Of a stretch of DNA of 64,000 bases, positions 16,672 to 26,009 are shown one piece after another (within the stretch, counting starts at the first letter, position 1; every line of letters begins with the position of its first letter). The notes beneath the pieces were generated by a model that saw only the letters and a program-made list of their open reading frames with translations, ran no database searches and was not told the origin of the DNA. This DNA comes from Candidatus Rhodoferax randersensis (GTDB lineage Bacteria > Pseudomonadota > Gammaproteobacteria > Burkholderiales > Burkholderiaceae_C), in contig JADKEH010000015.1 in the NCBI GenBank assembly GCA_016718155.1, positions 119,013-183,012 on the forward strand, given 5' to 3'. The position numbers and the translations under genes were made by a program.

Positions 16672-17238
16672 TCAATAGTCAGGTTGCCAATCCACGGCGA
16701 TGCGCCGGCTGGCCAAGTCAACATCATCGACGTAGTGCGCCACGAAGGGGACCATGCGCTGCATGGTTTTGCCTTGCTCCAGATAGTCCATCACCAACAC
16801 TGTCTGCGCACCCGTCGACAGCAGCTCACTGACCGTCCCCAGGGCTACCCCCTCGCGGTTGATGACATCGAGTCCGATCAGATCGACCCAGTAGTATTCG
16901 TCTTTGTCGGCGGTGGGAAAACTGGCACGCGAAATGAAGATGCGGGCGCCACGCAAGGCTTCGGCGGCACTGCGATCACTGACATCCTGGGCGCTGGCCA
17001 CCACCGTGTCGGAGTGATTCTTGGCCTCCAAGATGGAGAGCCTTGCCACGCCAGAGAAGGTCTTGGCTCCCCGCTCCGCAGGCAAAAGATACCAGCATTT
17101 GGATGAAAAAAGCGCCTCGGGGTCGGCGCTATGGGGTAAGACTTTGAACCAACCCTTGATGCCCCAGGCATCGGCGATGCGCCCGACTTCGATCGCGTCT
17201 GCCGGCAATTCGGCAGCCTCAAGGCCGGGCAAGGTCAC
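16672..17238 (-). CDS. rimM: Ribosome maturation factor RimM
   Basis: 188 residues. It binds ribosomal protein S19 during 30S head maturation. The N-terminal RimM barrel begins IEVGRIADAWGIKGWFKVLP. The C-terminal PRC-barrel part contains DEYYWVDLIGLDVINREG and ends with MVPFVAHYVDDVDLASRRI. It sits 7 bases after rpsP and 11 before trmD. The length is typical. An N-terminal MTLPGLEAAELPAD extension before the barrel is poorly conserved. Confidence 0.95.
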   Translation of the reverse strand: MTLPGLEAAELPADAIEVGRIADAWGIKGWFKVLPHSADPEALFSSKCWYLLPAERGAKTFSGVARLSILEAKNHSDTVVASAQDVSDRSAAEALRGARIFISRASFPTADKDEYYWVDLIGLDVINREGVALGTVSELLSTGAQTVLVMDYLEQGKTMQRMVPFVAHYVDDVDLASRRIAVDWQPDY

Positions 17239-17245
17239 GTCAGGG

Positions 17246-17497
17246 TCAAGCTGCTTTCTTGGCAGCTTGATCGATCAGGCGTTCCACGGTCGGGGACGCT
17301 TGGGCACCAACGCTCTTCCAGTAAGTCAGGCGGTCCTGGGCGATGCGGATGCTCTCCTCGTTGGCCGTGGCGATAGGGTTGTAGAACCCGATGCGCTCAA
17401 TGAAGCGGCCGTCACGACGGGTGCGCTTGTCAGCCACGACAATGTTGAAAAACGGGCGGGCTTTGGCACCACCACGTGCGAGTCGAATGACGACCAT
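17246..17497 (-). CDS. rpsP: 30S ribosomal protein S16
   Basis: 83 residues, normal for bS16. The N-terminus MVVIRLARGGAKARPFFNIV and the segment DRLTYWKSVGAQASPTVERL are characteristic. It is the first gene of the rpsP-rimM-trmD-rplS operon. A TATAAT box on the minus strand at 17597-17602 gives a leader of about 90 bases. Confidence 0.97.
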   Translation of the reverse strand: MVVIRLARGGAKARPFFNIVVADKRTRRDGRFIERIGFYNPIATANEESIRIAQDRLTYWKSVGAQASPTVERLIDQAAKKAA

Positions 17498-17596
17498 GAT
17501 TTATCCTTTGGGTGGCGACTTGTTGCAGTCACCATTGAATTCAGAGTTGAGACACGCAACTGACCACCCGGCCAGTGACACACTGAATAGCCCACT

Positions 17597-17602
17597 ATTA
17601 TA
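17597..17602 (-). promoter_or_regulatory. Likely -10 box of the rpsP operon
   Basis: A perfect TATAAT on the minus strand lies 100 bases before rpsP, in the gap to the divergent GNAT gene. No consensus -35 is seen at the usual distance. Confidence 0.5.
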
Positions 17603-17617
17603 GCCTTTTCAATATTT

Positions 17618-18142
17618 ATGCCCATCATCCGCCCCAGCCAAACCAGCGATCTCCCCGCGATCACGGCCATCTACGCCCACCACGTGCTTCATGGTACCGG
17701 CACTTTCGAGCTTGACCCACCCAGTGAGGAGGACATGGCCACGCGACGGGCCGATGTGCTGGCCAAAGGCCTACCGTACCTGGTTGCCTGCGACGGTGAT
17801 CAGGTCATCGGCTATGCCTACTGCACATGGTTCAAGCCGCGGCCAGCGTATCGCTTCTCAGCCGAGGACTCGATCTACATGGCCCCCACCGCACTGGGCC
17901 TTGGCCACGGGCGCGCATTGTTGGCCGAACTGGCGGCTCAAGCCGAGAAAACGGGTGTACGCAAACTCATAGCAGTCATCGGCGACTCCGCCAACCTGGG
18001 CTCGATCCGGGTCCACCAGTCGCTTGGCTTCGCGCATGTCGGCGTGCTCAAGTCCTGTGGCTGGAAGTTCGCCCAGTGGCGCGACGTGGTACTGATGGAG
18101 AAAGCGCTGGGCGCAGGCGATACGCGCCCGGCAACCGAGTAG
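17618..18142 (+). CDS. GNAT N-acetyltransferase, phosphinothricin acetyltransferase-like
   Basis: 174 residues. The start IIRPSQTSDLPAITAIYAHHV and the strand-loop DSIYMAPTALGLGHGRALL (acetyl-CoA site, with G-H-G in place of the usual R/Q-G-x-G) match the PAT/MddA branch of GNAT enzymes. NLGSIRVHQSLGFAHVG and CGWKFAQWRDVVLM are the family's C-terminal landmarks. Members acetylate small amines such as methionine sulfone, methionine sulfoximine or phosphinothricin; the substrate here is unknown. A single gene, 5 bases before the following membrane-protein gene, so possibly co-transcribed. Confidence 0.88.
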   Translation: MPIIRPSQTSDLPAITAIYAHHVLHGTGTFELDPPSEEDMATRRADVLAKGLPYLVACDGDQVIGYAYCTWFKPRPAYRFSAEDSIYMAPTALGLGHGRALLAELAAQAEKTGVRKLIAVIGDSANLGSIRVHQSLGFAHVGVLKSCGWKFAQWRDVVLMEKALGAGDTRPATE

Positions 18143-18147
18143 AACCG

Positions 18148-18597
18148 ATGCCAAAGAACAAGACCCTCGCGGCGTGGTTGACTTTCCTGCTTGGTCCTTT
18201 CGGATTGCACCGTTTTTACCTGTTTGGTTTCACGGACCGATTGGGCTGGTTGCTGCCACTGCCAACGCTGCTCGGTCTTTACGGGGTGCAACGCGCCAGG
18301 AACTTTGGGCTGGACGACTCCCTGAGTTGGCTGCTCATTCCCCTGCTGGGTTTCACCATCGCCGGATGCGCCATCAACGCCATTGTTTACGGCCTGACGG
18401 CGACGCAGCTATGGAACACACGCTTCAACCCGAAGGAAGGGGCCAACCATGCCTCGGGCAACACCAGCTGGCTGACGATCGGCGCGGTCGTGGTATCGCT
18501 GTTGGTCGGCTCGACGGTGCTGATCAGCAGCATCGTGTTCAGTTTCCAGCACTATTTCGAGTACCAGATCGAAGAGGCCCGCAAGATCTCCCAGTGA
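18148..18597 (+). CDS. Small membrane protein with TM2-like motif
   Basis: 149 residues. The N-terminal segment FLLGPFGLHRFYLFGFTDRLG resembles the TM2 domain hairpin, in which two helices flank a short polar turn. Further hydrophobic segments lie near 65-90 and 105-130. No catalytic motif is visible. TM2 proteins are widespread and mostly uncharacterised. ATG at 18148 lies just after the acetyltransferase stop, suggesting coupling. Function is not assigned. Confidence 0.7.
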   Translation: MPKNKTLAAWLTFLLGPFGLHRFYLFGFTDRLGWLLPLPTLLGLYGVQRARNFGLDDSLSWLLIPLLGFTIAGCAINAIVYGLTATQLWNTRFNPKEGANHASGNTSWLTIGAVVVSLLVGSTVLISSIVFSFQHYFEYQIEEARKISQ

Positions 18598-18621
18598 CGT
18601 GCGGGCGGCCAGATACGCCTC

Positions 18622-19632
18622 TCAAAACAACTGGAGGCTGACCCAGTACCCCACCGCAGCCACGAAGGCGCTGGCGGGAATCGTGAAGATCCATGCCCAG
18701 ACGATGCTGCCCGCCACGCCCCAGCGCACGGCACTGGCGCGCTGAGTGGCCCCCACGCCGACGATCGCGCCGGTGATGGTGTGCGTGGTGGAGACCGGAA
18801 TGCCCAATACCGCGGCCAGGAACAGCGTGATCGCACCGCCGGTCTCAGCGCAAAACCCGTGCACCGGCTTGAGCTTGGTCAAGCGCTGACCCATGGTCTT
18901 GACAATCCGCCAGCCGCCAAACAAGGTGCCGCAGGCGATCGCGGTGTAGCAACTCAACACCACCCAGTACGGCGGTGCCTTGTCTCCCACTGCGGTGTAA
19001 CCGGTCGCAATCAACAACATCCAGACGATACCGATGGTCTTCTGCGCGTCATTGCCACCGTGCCCGAGGCTGTAGGCACCGGCTGACACCAGTTGCAGGC
19101 GTCGAAACCACCGGTCAACGCGACTGGGCGTGCTGCGCCGTAGCCCCCAGGAAACGGCGATCAGCATGAGGGATCCCAGCAAAAAACCCAAAGTCGGCGA
19201 GACAAATATGAAAATCACCGTCTTCAACAGGCTAGACGCCACCAAGGCCGACGTGCCCGCCTTGGCAATGACCGCCCCAACAATGCCGCCAATCAGGGCA
19301 TGGGACGAGCTGCTGGGAATACCGTAGTACCAGGTGATGAAGTTCCACGTGATAGCACCCACCAGCGCACCAAACACCACGTGCACATCCACGACACCTG
19401 GTTGAGCCAACCCCTTGCCAACGGTCGCGGCAACGGTGAGATGAAACACGAATATCGCAACGAAGTTGAAGACGGCAGCAAACAGCACCGCCTGACCCGG
19501 CTTGAGCACACCGGTGGATACCACCGTGGCAATCGAATTGGCCGCGTCATGAAAACCATTCATGAAGTCAAATGCCAAGGCCAACACCACCAGCATCACA
19601 ACCACCCACAGCGCGACCTGAGTTACCTGCAT
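18622..19632 (-). CDS. Inorganic phosphate transporter, PiT family
   Basis: 336 residues with about ten hydrophobic segments. The PiT signature occurs twice in inverted form: DFMNGFHDAANSIATVV near residue 25 and SLGHGGNDAQKTIG near 190. WYYGIPSSSSHALIGG and VSTTHTITGAIVGVG are the paired substrate-site loops. It takes up phosphate, probably as a metal-phosphate complex, with protons or sodium. It lies 12 bases after a DUF47 gene on the same strand, the usual partner arrangement. Confidence 0.94.
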   Translation of the reverse strand: MQVTQVALWVVVMLVVLALAFDFMNGFHDAANSIATVVSTGVLKPGQAVLFAAVFNFVAIFVFHLTVAATVGKGLAQPGVVDVHVVFGALVGAITWNFITWYYGIPSSSSHALIGGIVGAVIAKAGTSALVASSLLKTVIFIFVSPTLGFLLGSLMLIAVSWGLRRSTPSRVDRWFRRLQLVSAGAYSLGHGGNDAQKTIGIVWMLLIATGYTAVGDKAPPYWVVLSCYTAIACGTLFGGWRIVKTMGQRLTKLKPVHGFCAETGGAITLFLAAVLGIPVSTTHTITGAIVGVGATQRASAVRWGVAGSIVWAWIFTIPASAFVAAVGYWVSLQLF

Positions 19633-19644
19633 ACTTCGGTCGCC

Positions 19645-20292
19645 TCAGGAGTTCTCGAGGATGATGCCCTCGATCACATTGGCAACATCTTCGCACTTGT
19701 CGGTGATGGTCTCCAGCAACTCGTAGATCGCCTTGAGCTTGATCACTTCGCGCACTTCGGGCTCTTCCCGGAACAACTTGCTCATGGCCGTGCGCATGAC
19801 CCGATCGGCATCGGACTCCAACTGGTCGATCTCCTCACAGGTCTTGAGGGCGGCCTCGGCGGTCTTGGGGTCGGCCACCCTGTCCAACAACTTGACCGCA
19901 TCACGCACCCGCTCACAGCACTTGACACTCAGGTCAGTCAGGCGCGTGATTTCATCCGTCATGTGGTGCACGTCATACAGCGCCATGGTTTCCGCCGAGT
20001 CCTGAATCAGGTCCGCGATGTCGTCCATGGTATTGATCAAGGAGTGGATCTGCTCGCGGTCGATCGGGGTGATGAACGTGATGTGGATCGCCTTGTTGAC
20101 GTCATGCGTGACCCGGTCGGCGGCGCGCTCGGCATTGTCCACTTCCTGGTTGTACTTATCGCGCAGATGCGGGTCGGCGTAGTTCTCAACCAGTTTGGCA
20201 AACGCGTGCGCAGCCTCCACGATGCGGTCGGCGTGCTGGTTGAACATCTCGAAGAAATTGCCTTCACGCGGCAACAGCTTGCCAAAAAACAT
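19645..20292 (-). CDS. DUF47 (PhoU-like) protein, partner of the PiT transporter
   Basis: 215 residues, all helical. The DUF47/TIGR00153 pattern is clear: MFFGKLLPREGNFFEMFNQH at the start, LRDKYNQEVDNAERAADRVTHDV, FITPIDREQIHSLINTMDDI and IYELLETITDKCEDVANVIE near the end. Members resemble PhoU and are thought to control the adjacent Pit transporter. The gene is immediately upstream of the transporter in the operon. No pst or pho regulon genes are nearby. Confidence 0.93.
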   Translation of the reverse strand: MFFGKLLPREGNFFEMFNQHADRIVEAAHAFAKLVENYADPHLRDKYNQEVDNAERAADRVTHDVNKAIHITFITPIDREQIHSLINTMDDIADLIQDSAETMALYDVHHMTDEITRLTDLSVKCCERVRDAVKLLDRVADPKTAEAALKTCEEIDQLESDADRVMRTAMSKLFREEPEVREVIKLKAIYELLETITDKCEDVANVIEGIILENS

Positions 20293-20482
20293 GGCTTGCT
20301 CCTTATGCGAATGTGTCAGGGTGATGACGGATTTTGAACTGCGCGAAGTTTAACCGGGCCGCCACCCGTGCCGGACCATGGTTCGAGGAAAAGAAAGTGG
20401 ATCGCCATGCCAACGGCGAGATAAGCCATTGGCCATTCAAGTGCCGCACCGCCCTGGCGGCACGATCTGCCCCGCCAAAGCG

Positions 20483-20512
20483 AAAGCCCCGCAACTCGCG
20501 CCACGGGGCTTT
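20483..20512 (-). terminator. Terminator-like hairpin downstream of acnB
   Basis: Perfect arms AAAGCCCC (20483-20490) and GGGGCTTT (20505-20512) enclose 14 bases; further pairs extend the stem. It lies about 45 bases beyond the acnB stop on the minus strand. Only three T follow the stem. The 190 bases between it and the DUF47 start hold no clear gene. Confidence 0.6.
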
Positions 20513-20555
20513 GATTGAGGCGGGCGTATGTTTTGAACTTACGCCGCTGCCGCCT

Positions 20556-23138
20556 TTACTTGACCGTGGCGGCTGCTTCGGTGTAATCGCCAATCTTGTC
20601 AAAGTTCAGGTACTGGTACACCGTGTCGCTGGCCGCGGTCAACACGCCCATGTCAGCCAGATACTCGGCCTTGGTGGGGATACGACCCAGCTTGGAGCAG
20701 ATGGCAGCCAGTTCGGCGGAACCCAGGTACACATTGCTGTCCTTGCCCAGACGGTTGGGGAAGTTGCGGGTGGACGTGGAGAACACGGTCGCGCCCTGCT
20801 TTACCTGCGCCTGGTTGCCCATGCACAAGCTGCAGCCAGGCATTTCCATGCGCGCGCCAGCGCTGCCCAGCACACCATAGTGGCCTTCGTCGCTGAGTTG
20901 TTTGGCGTCCATCTTGGTCGGTGGGGCTACCCACAGCTTGACCGGGATATCGCGCTTGTTTTCCAACAGTTTGGAAGCGGCGCGGAAGTGGCCAATGTTG
21001 GTCATGCAGGAGCCGATGAACACTTCGTCGATCTTGGTGCCGGCCACTTCCGCCAACGTTTTCACATCGTCTGGATCGTTGGGGCAGGCCAAGATAGGTT
21101 CATGGATGTCGGCCAGGTCGATCTCGATAACGGCCGCGTAGTCCGCGTCGGCATCGCCCTTGAGCAACTGGGGATCTTTCAGCCAGGCTTCCTGCGCCGC
21201 GATGCGACGGGCCAGTGTGCGTGCATCAGCGTAGCCATTGGCAATCATCCACTTCATCATGGTGATGTTGCTGTTGATGTACTCCTGGATCGGCTCCTTG
21301 TTCAGGTGCACCGTGCAGCCGGCGGCGGAACGCTCGGCGGAGGCATCGGACAGCTCGAAAGCTTGTTCCACTTTCAGATCGGGCAAGCCTTCAATTTCGA
21401 GGATGCGGCCAGAGAAGATGTTTTTCTTGCCCTTCTTCTCAACGGTCAGCAGGCCGGCCTTGATGGCGTATAGCGGAATCGCGTTCACCAGGTCACGCAG
21501 GGTGATGCCGTTTTGCATCTTGCCCTTGAAGCGCACCAGCACGGACTCAGGCATGTCCAAAGGCATAACACCGGTGGCCGCGGCAAACGCCACCAGGCCG
21601 GAACCGGCAGGGAAGCTGATACCAATGGGGAAACGGGTGTGGCTGTCGCCACCGGTGCCCACGGTATCGGGCAACAACAGGCGGTTGAGCCAGCTGTGAA
21701 TCACGCCGTCACCAGGCCGCAGCGAGATGCCGCCGCGGGTGCTGATGAAGTCGGGCAACTCATGGTGCATCTTCACGTCCACGGGCTTGGGGTAAGCGGC
21801 GGTGTGGCAGAAGGACTGCATCACCAGGTCAGCACTGAATCCCAGGCAAGCCAGGTCTTTCAGCTCGTCGCGGGTCATCGGGCCAGTGGTGTCTTGCGAG
21901 CCCACGGAGGTCATCCTGGGTTCGCAGTAGGTACCGGGGCGCACCCCTTGGCCTTCTGGCAGACCGCAGGCGCGGCCGACCATCTTCTGCGCCAGGCTGA
22001 AGCCTTTTTTGGTATCCACGGGGTCTTGCGGCAGGCGGAACAAGGTGGAAGGCTTCAAGCCCAGGGCGTCGCGTGCCTTGGCGGTCAGGCCACGGCCGAT
22101 GATCAAAGGAATGCGGCCACCGGCGCGCACTTCGTCAAACAGCACATCGCTCTTGACCTGGAAGGAAGCGATTTCCTTGCCGTCTTTAAAAGCTTTCCCG
22201 TCGTAGGGACGTAGTTCAACCACGTCACCCATGTTCATGGAGTTGACATCCAACTCGATGGGTAGAGCGCCAGCATCTTCCATGGTGTTGTAGAAGATGG
22301 GGGCGATCTTGGTGCCTAGGCACACGCCGCCGAATCGCTTGTTCGGCACGAAAGGAATGTCTTCGCCGGTGAACCACAGCACGGAGTTGGTGGCGGACTT
22401 GCGGCTGGAGCCGGTACCGACCACGTCACCCACGTAGGCCACCAGGTTGCCACGGGCGCGCAGGTCTTCGATGAACTTGACCGGGCCGCGCTTGCCGTCT
22501 TCTTCAGGGGTGATGCCATCGCGCTTGTTCTTCAACATGGCCAATGCGTGCAGCGGGATGTCGGGGCGGCTCCATGCATCAGGGGCGGGAGACAGGTCGT
22601 CGGTGTTGGTCTCGCCGGTTACCTTAAGGATGGTGACGGTGATGGACTTTGGCACTTCGGGGCGACTGGTGAACCACTCCGCATCAGCCCAGCTTTGCAG
22701 CACGGCCTTTGCAAAGGTGTTGCCCTTGTCGGCCTTTTCCTTGACGTCATGGAACTGGTCGAACATCAACAGGGTTTTCTTCAGGCCTTCGGCGGCTTCG
22801 GCAGCCACGGCAGCGTCGTCCAGCAAATCGACCATGGGGCTGATGTTGTAGCCGCCCAGCATGGTGCCCAGCAACTCGGTGGCGCGGGCACGGCTGATCA
22901 ACGCACACTTCTCAGTGCCATGGGCCACTGCAGCCAGGTAGCTGGCCTTGACCTTGGCGGCATCGTCCACGCCAGCGGGCACGCGGTGGGTGATTAACTC
23001 CACCAGCACCGTCTCTTCGCCGGGTGGCGGAGCCTTGAGCAACTCAATCAGTTCAACCGTCTGCGCAGCAGACAAAGGTAACGGGGGAATGCCCAGGGCG
23101 GCGCGTTCAGCCACATGGGCACGGTAGGCTTGCAACAT
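20556..23138 (-). CDS. acnB: Bifunctional aconitate hydratase 2/2-methylisocitrate dehydratase
   Basis: 860 residues, normal for AcnB. It interconverts citrate and isocitrate through a [4Fe-4S] cluster. AcnB order is seen: an N-terminal HEAT-like domain (LQAYRAHVAERAALGIPPLP), the swivel domain (GTGSSRKSATNSV), then the catalytic domains with DSHTRFPIGISF, FIGSCMTNIGHFRAA and PGCSLCMGNQAQV supplying cluster cysteines. Start at 23138 is supported by AAGGAG close upstream. It faces the same way as mdh and the citrate-lyase-like gene, forming a TCA-cycle block. Confidence 0.95.
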   Translation of the reverse strand: MLQAYRAHVAERAALGIPPLPLSAAQTVELIELLKAPPPGEETVLVELITHRVPAGVDDAAKVKASYLAAVAHGTEKCALISRARATELLGTMLGGYNISPMVDLLDDAAVAAEAAEGLKKTLLMFDQFHDVKEKADKGNTFAKAVLQSWADAEWFTSRPEVPKSITVTILKVTGETNTDDLSPAPDAWSRPDIPLHALAMLKNKRDGITPEEDGKRGPVKFIEDLRARGNLVAYVGDVVGTGSSRKSATNSVLWFTGEDIPFVPNKRFGGVCLGTKIAPIFYNTMEDAGALPIELDVNSMNMGDVVELRPYDGKAFKDGKEIASFQVKSDVLFDEVRAGGRIPLIIGRGLTAKARDALGLKPSTLFRLPQDPVDTKKGFSLAQKMVGRACGLPEGQGVRPGTYCEPRMTSVGSQDTTGPMTRDELKDLACLGFSADLVMQSFCHTAAYPKPVDVKMHHELPDFISTRGGISLRPGDGVIHSWLNRLLLPDTVGTGGDSHTRFPIGISFPAGSGLVAFAAATGVMPLDMPESVLVRFKGKMQNGITLRDLVNAIPLYAIKAGLLTVEKKGKKNIFSGRILEIEGLPDLKVEQAFELSDASAERSAAGCTVHLNKEPIQEYINSNITMMKWMIANGYADARTLARRIAAQEAWLKDPQLLKGDADADYAAVIEIDLADIHEPILACPNDPDDVKTLAEVAGTKIDEVFIGSCMTNIGHFRAASKLLENKRDIPVKLWVAPPTKMDAKQLSDEGHYGVLGSAGARMEMPGCSLCMGNQAQVKQGATVFSTSTRNFPNRLGKDSNVYLGSAELAAICSKLGRIPTKAEYLADMGVLTAASDTVYQYLNFDKIGDYTEAAATVK

Positions 23139-23202
23139 GTTTGACTCCTTCATTTCAAAAACAGGGTTCGCCGCAGTGATGACTGCGTCAACAAAAAAAC
23201 TC

Positions 23203-23742
23203 TTACTTGGTGGTTGTATCAGTGGATTGACCGGCGGCCGCGCCAGCAGGTTGCGCATCCAGAACACTCGGCGCCGGACTGCGGTTCAAAGACTCCGCCA
23301 CGATCGCCTGGTCGGGGCTGACGCAGGCATCGGCCAGACGTTGACCCAGCTTCTGGTTCATCAACATCGACTTGTTGGCCAGTTGCAACCAGACCGCGCC
23401 AGCCTTGCGATCCTCCAGCCGAATCGCGCCAGTTGTGGTTTCCACCGGGAACATGCGGAACTTCAGGTTGCGCACAGTGACATCGAAGTACCCCGGCGCA
23501 CGCGGGTCGGAAACGAGTGTCACGAATGCGCCGTGCTCACACGGCAACCGCCCCACCTGCACCCGCTGCGCAATGTCAAGCTCGGCCGGCGAGAGCGCCG
23601 CCTCGGCAGCACGCACGCCTGCTGCCATCTGGTTAGCCTTTGACTTCAGCTCCTGCCGACTGGGAGAAGGCTTGGCAGGCGTCTGCGCCAAGGCCAATTG
23701 AGCCGCCACCATCAGCATACCAACAACAAGCTGCGTTTTCAT
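23203..23742 (-). CDS. Secreted hypothetical protein
   Basis: 179 residues. A signal peptide is clear: MKTQLVVGMLMVAAQLALAQ with an Ala-x-Ala-like cleavage site near residue 19. The mature protein has one recognisable segment, PGYFDVTVRNLKFRMFPVETTTG, and a low-complexity Ala/Thr tail ending TDTTTK. I do not recognise a named family. It overlaps the upstream lyase gene by 4 bases and lies 64 bases before acnB, so it is probably co-transcribed. It is likely periplasmic. Confidence 0.75.
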   Translation of the reverse strand: MKTQLVVGMLMVAAQLALAQTPAKPSPSRQELKSKANQMAAGVRAAEAALSPAELDIAQRVQVGRLPCEHGAFVTLVSDPRAPGYFDVTVRNLKFRMFPVETTTGAIRLEDRKAGAVWLQLANKSMLMNQKLGQRLADACVSPDQAIVAESLNRSPAPSVLDAQPAGAAAGQSTDTTTK

Positions 23743-24827
23743 AGTGTCTCTCCCGGACTGGGTTGTGAATCAGCGAAGAACTGGTCAATGCTGCCCGGTA
23801 GTTTGCACCCGGTCTGGTGCGCGCGTTCGAGCAGTTGCCAAAAGTACCGGTAGCTGGCACGGTCGTGCAAGTGCCCATCGATCGCGACCGGAGCCCACTG
23901 CTCCCTGGCCCCAGCGCCGACCACGCGTGCTGCCAGTTCGACCTCCTGCTGAGACGGCGCCAACGCCGTGACTATGCCGCGAATCTGGGCGGGATGAATA
24001 CTCCACATGCGGGTGTACCCAAACCGCTTGGCCTGCAAAGCAGCGGCACCGATCGCAGAAGGGTCGCCGAACTCAGTGACCACACAGTGTGAAGGCACTT
24101 TGCCATGGGCATGGCAGGCCGAGGCGATCTCCAGCTTGGCGCGCACCACCAGGGGGTGGTGAAACTGATCCAAGGAGACGCTTCCGTTTAATGGATCGAA
24201 GCGCATCGCGCCGGATGAAATCGCCCCGCCATGGGAGGAAACAAAATCCATCAATCCAAAGCTGAGCGACTGAATCCGAGGGTGCGCAGCGATATCAAAC
24301 GCACGGTGAACCGCCGCCGCCGACTCAATCAAGGCGTGCAAGGGCATGGGCGCAACGTCGTGGCTCGGCCCATGAATCTGATCGATGGTCCACGCGGCAC
24401 GCACCACCTGGGCGACGGTCTCAACCTTGGGGATCATCACGTGGCTCAGGGCGGCACCCGCGCGGCCAAGCAGAACCTCTATGTCCTGCTCAAAGGCCGG
24501 ATGATCCACAGGGTGAACGCGAACCGCAATGCGCGCGGGCTTTGCAGGCGCACGGCGCTGGCTGGCGCGATACGACTGGAGCGCCATTTCCGCGACCATT
24601 TGAGCATGATCCAACTCGCCACCCACGGGCGCGCCATCCTCGCAGTCCAAGGTAACGTCGAAAACGCATGCGCCAAACTCTTCAGCAAATTCAGCCTGCA
24701 GGGACAGGCTCTTTCGCATACGCGCCTCAACGCCGCTGTAATGGTCGCAGACCGGCAAACAAGCCGCACCCGCCTGAGCACCAAGAAGGACCTCTCGCGG
24801 ATGGGTCATTGCCACAGTGTCTGCCAC
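23739..24827 (-). CDS. HpcH/HpaI aldolase/citrate lyase family protein (CoA-ester lyase-like)
   Basis: About 362 residues from GTG 24827, or 356 from ATG 24809 (MTHPREVLLG). CitE-like TIM barrel features: RMRKSLSL near the start, VFDVTLDCEDGAPVGG with the metal-binding acidic pair, IAVRVHPVDHP, HVMIPKVETVAQV and LHALIESAAAVHRAFDIA. Relatives include malyl-CoA, beta-methylmalyl-CoA and citramalyl-CoA lyases. It lies between mdh and a secreted-protein gene, next to TCA-cycle genes, so a C4/C5 dicarboxylyl-CoA substrate is plausible. The substrate is not settled by sequence. Confidence 0.85.
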   Translation of the reverse strand: MADTVAMTHPREVLLGAQAGAACLPVCDHYSGVEARMRKSLSLQAEFAEEFGACVFDVTLDCEDGAPVGGELDHAQMVAEMALQSYRASQRRAPAKPARIAVRVHPVDHPAFEQDIEVLLGRAGAALSHVMIPKVETVAQVVRAAWTIDQIHGPSHDVAPMPLHALIESAAAVHRAFDIAAHPRIQSLSFGLMDFVSSHGGAISSGAMRFDPLNGSVSLDQFHHPLVVRAKLEIASACHAHGKVPSHCVVTEFGDPSAIGAAALQAKRFGYTRMWSIHPAQIRGIVTALAPSQQEVELAARVVGAGAREQWAPVAIDGHLHDRASYRYFWQLLERAHQTGCKLPGSIDQFFADSQPSPGETL

Positions 24828-24901
24828 GGGATGTGCCGCGCTGCGCGCCAGGGGAAGATCGCGCAGCGGAGGCGCGAAGCCGCGTTCATGGCCTCAGTTG
24901 C

Positions 24902-25888
24902 TCACACCAAATGGGCAACACCAGCTTGCTCGTCCTGCAGTTCCTTGAGTGTCTTGTCGATACAGGTCTGGCTAAACTCGTCGACGGTCAAGCCTTCGAC
25001 CAGCTTGTAGTCACCGCCCGAGCAGGTCACGGCGAAACCGAACACGATGTCTTTGGGGATGCCGTACTGACCATCCGATGGGATGCCCATGGTGACCCAC
25101 TTACCGTTCGTGCCCAACGCCCAGTCGCGCATGTGATCGATGGCGGCATTGGCGGCGGAGGCGGCCGACGACACACCGCGCGCAGCAATAATCGCCGCAC
25201 CGCGCTTGCCAACTGTGGGCAAAAAGGTGTTGGCATTCCAGTCCTGGTCATTGATCATGTCCTTGACACTGGCGCCGTTGATAGTGGCAAAGCGGTAGTC
25301 AGCGTACATAGTGGGCGAATGGTTGCCCCACACCACCAATTTCTCGATATCGGCGACGGGCTTGCCGGTCTTGGCGGCAACCTGGCTCAAGGCACGGTTG
25401 TGGTCCAGACGCAGCATCGCCGTGAAATTCTTGCGTGGCAGGTCCGGCGCACTCTTCATGGCGATATAGGCGTTGGTGTTGGCAGGATTGCCCACCACCA
25501 GCACCTTGACATTGCGGCTTGCCACGGCGTTGAGCGCCTTGCCCTGGGCCGTGAAGATCTCAGCATTGACCGCCAGCAATTCGGCGCGCTCCATGCCAGG
25601 GCCACGGGGGCGCGAACCAATCAGCAAGGCGTAATCAACATCCTTGAACGCCGTCATCGGGTCGCCGTGGGCCTCCATGCCAACCAGCAGCGGGAAGGCA
25701 CAGTCCTGCAACTCCATCATCACGCCCTGCAGCGCCTGCTGCGGCTTCTCCATGGGAACCTCCAGCAATTGCAGGATCACGGGCTGATCTTTGCCCAGCA
25801 TTTCGCCGGAAGCGATGCGAAACAGAATGGCGTAACCAATTTGACCTGCTGCGCCGGTGACGGCAACGCGGACGGGCTTTTTGCTCAT
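24902..25888 (-). CDS. mdh: Malate dehydrogenase
   Basis: 328 residues. NAD-dependent oxidation of malate to oxaloacetate. The Rossmann motif VTGAAGQIGYAILFRIASG (near residue 10) and LLEVPMEKPQQALQGVMMEL match the MalDH type resembling cytosolic enzymes. Substrate Arg lies in GSRPRGPGMERAEL, and the catalytic His in VVWGNHSPTMYAD. It is divergent from gntR. The shared 180-base region holds the palindrome described at 26010-26027. Confidence 0.96.
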   Translation of the reverse strand: MSKKPVRVAVTGAAGQIGYAILFRIASGEMLGKDQPVILQLLEVPMEKPQQALQGVMMELQDCAFPLLVGMEAHGDPMTAFKDVDYALLIGSRPRGPGMERAELLAVNAEIFTAQGKALNAVASRNVKVLVVGNPANTNAYIAMKSAPDLPRKNFTAMLRLDHNRALSQVAAKTGKPVADIEKLVVWGNHSPTMYADYRFATINGASVKDMINDQDWNANTFLPTVGKRGAAIIAARGVSSAASAANAAIDHMRDWALGTNGKWVTMGIPSDGQYGIPKDIVFGFAVTCSGGDYKLVEGLTVDEFSQTCIDKTLKELQDEQAGVAHLV

Positions 25889-26009
25889 GGTGGAAGCTCC
25901 AGAAAGTGGGTTGAAACGTGTTATGAAAGTTCGTCAAAGGCAACTTTGGCCGCGACTCGCTAAGCCCGGCAAGTTTACTCTGGAAAACCCTGAGTCGTCA
26001 ATTTGTCTT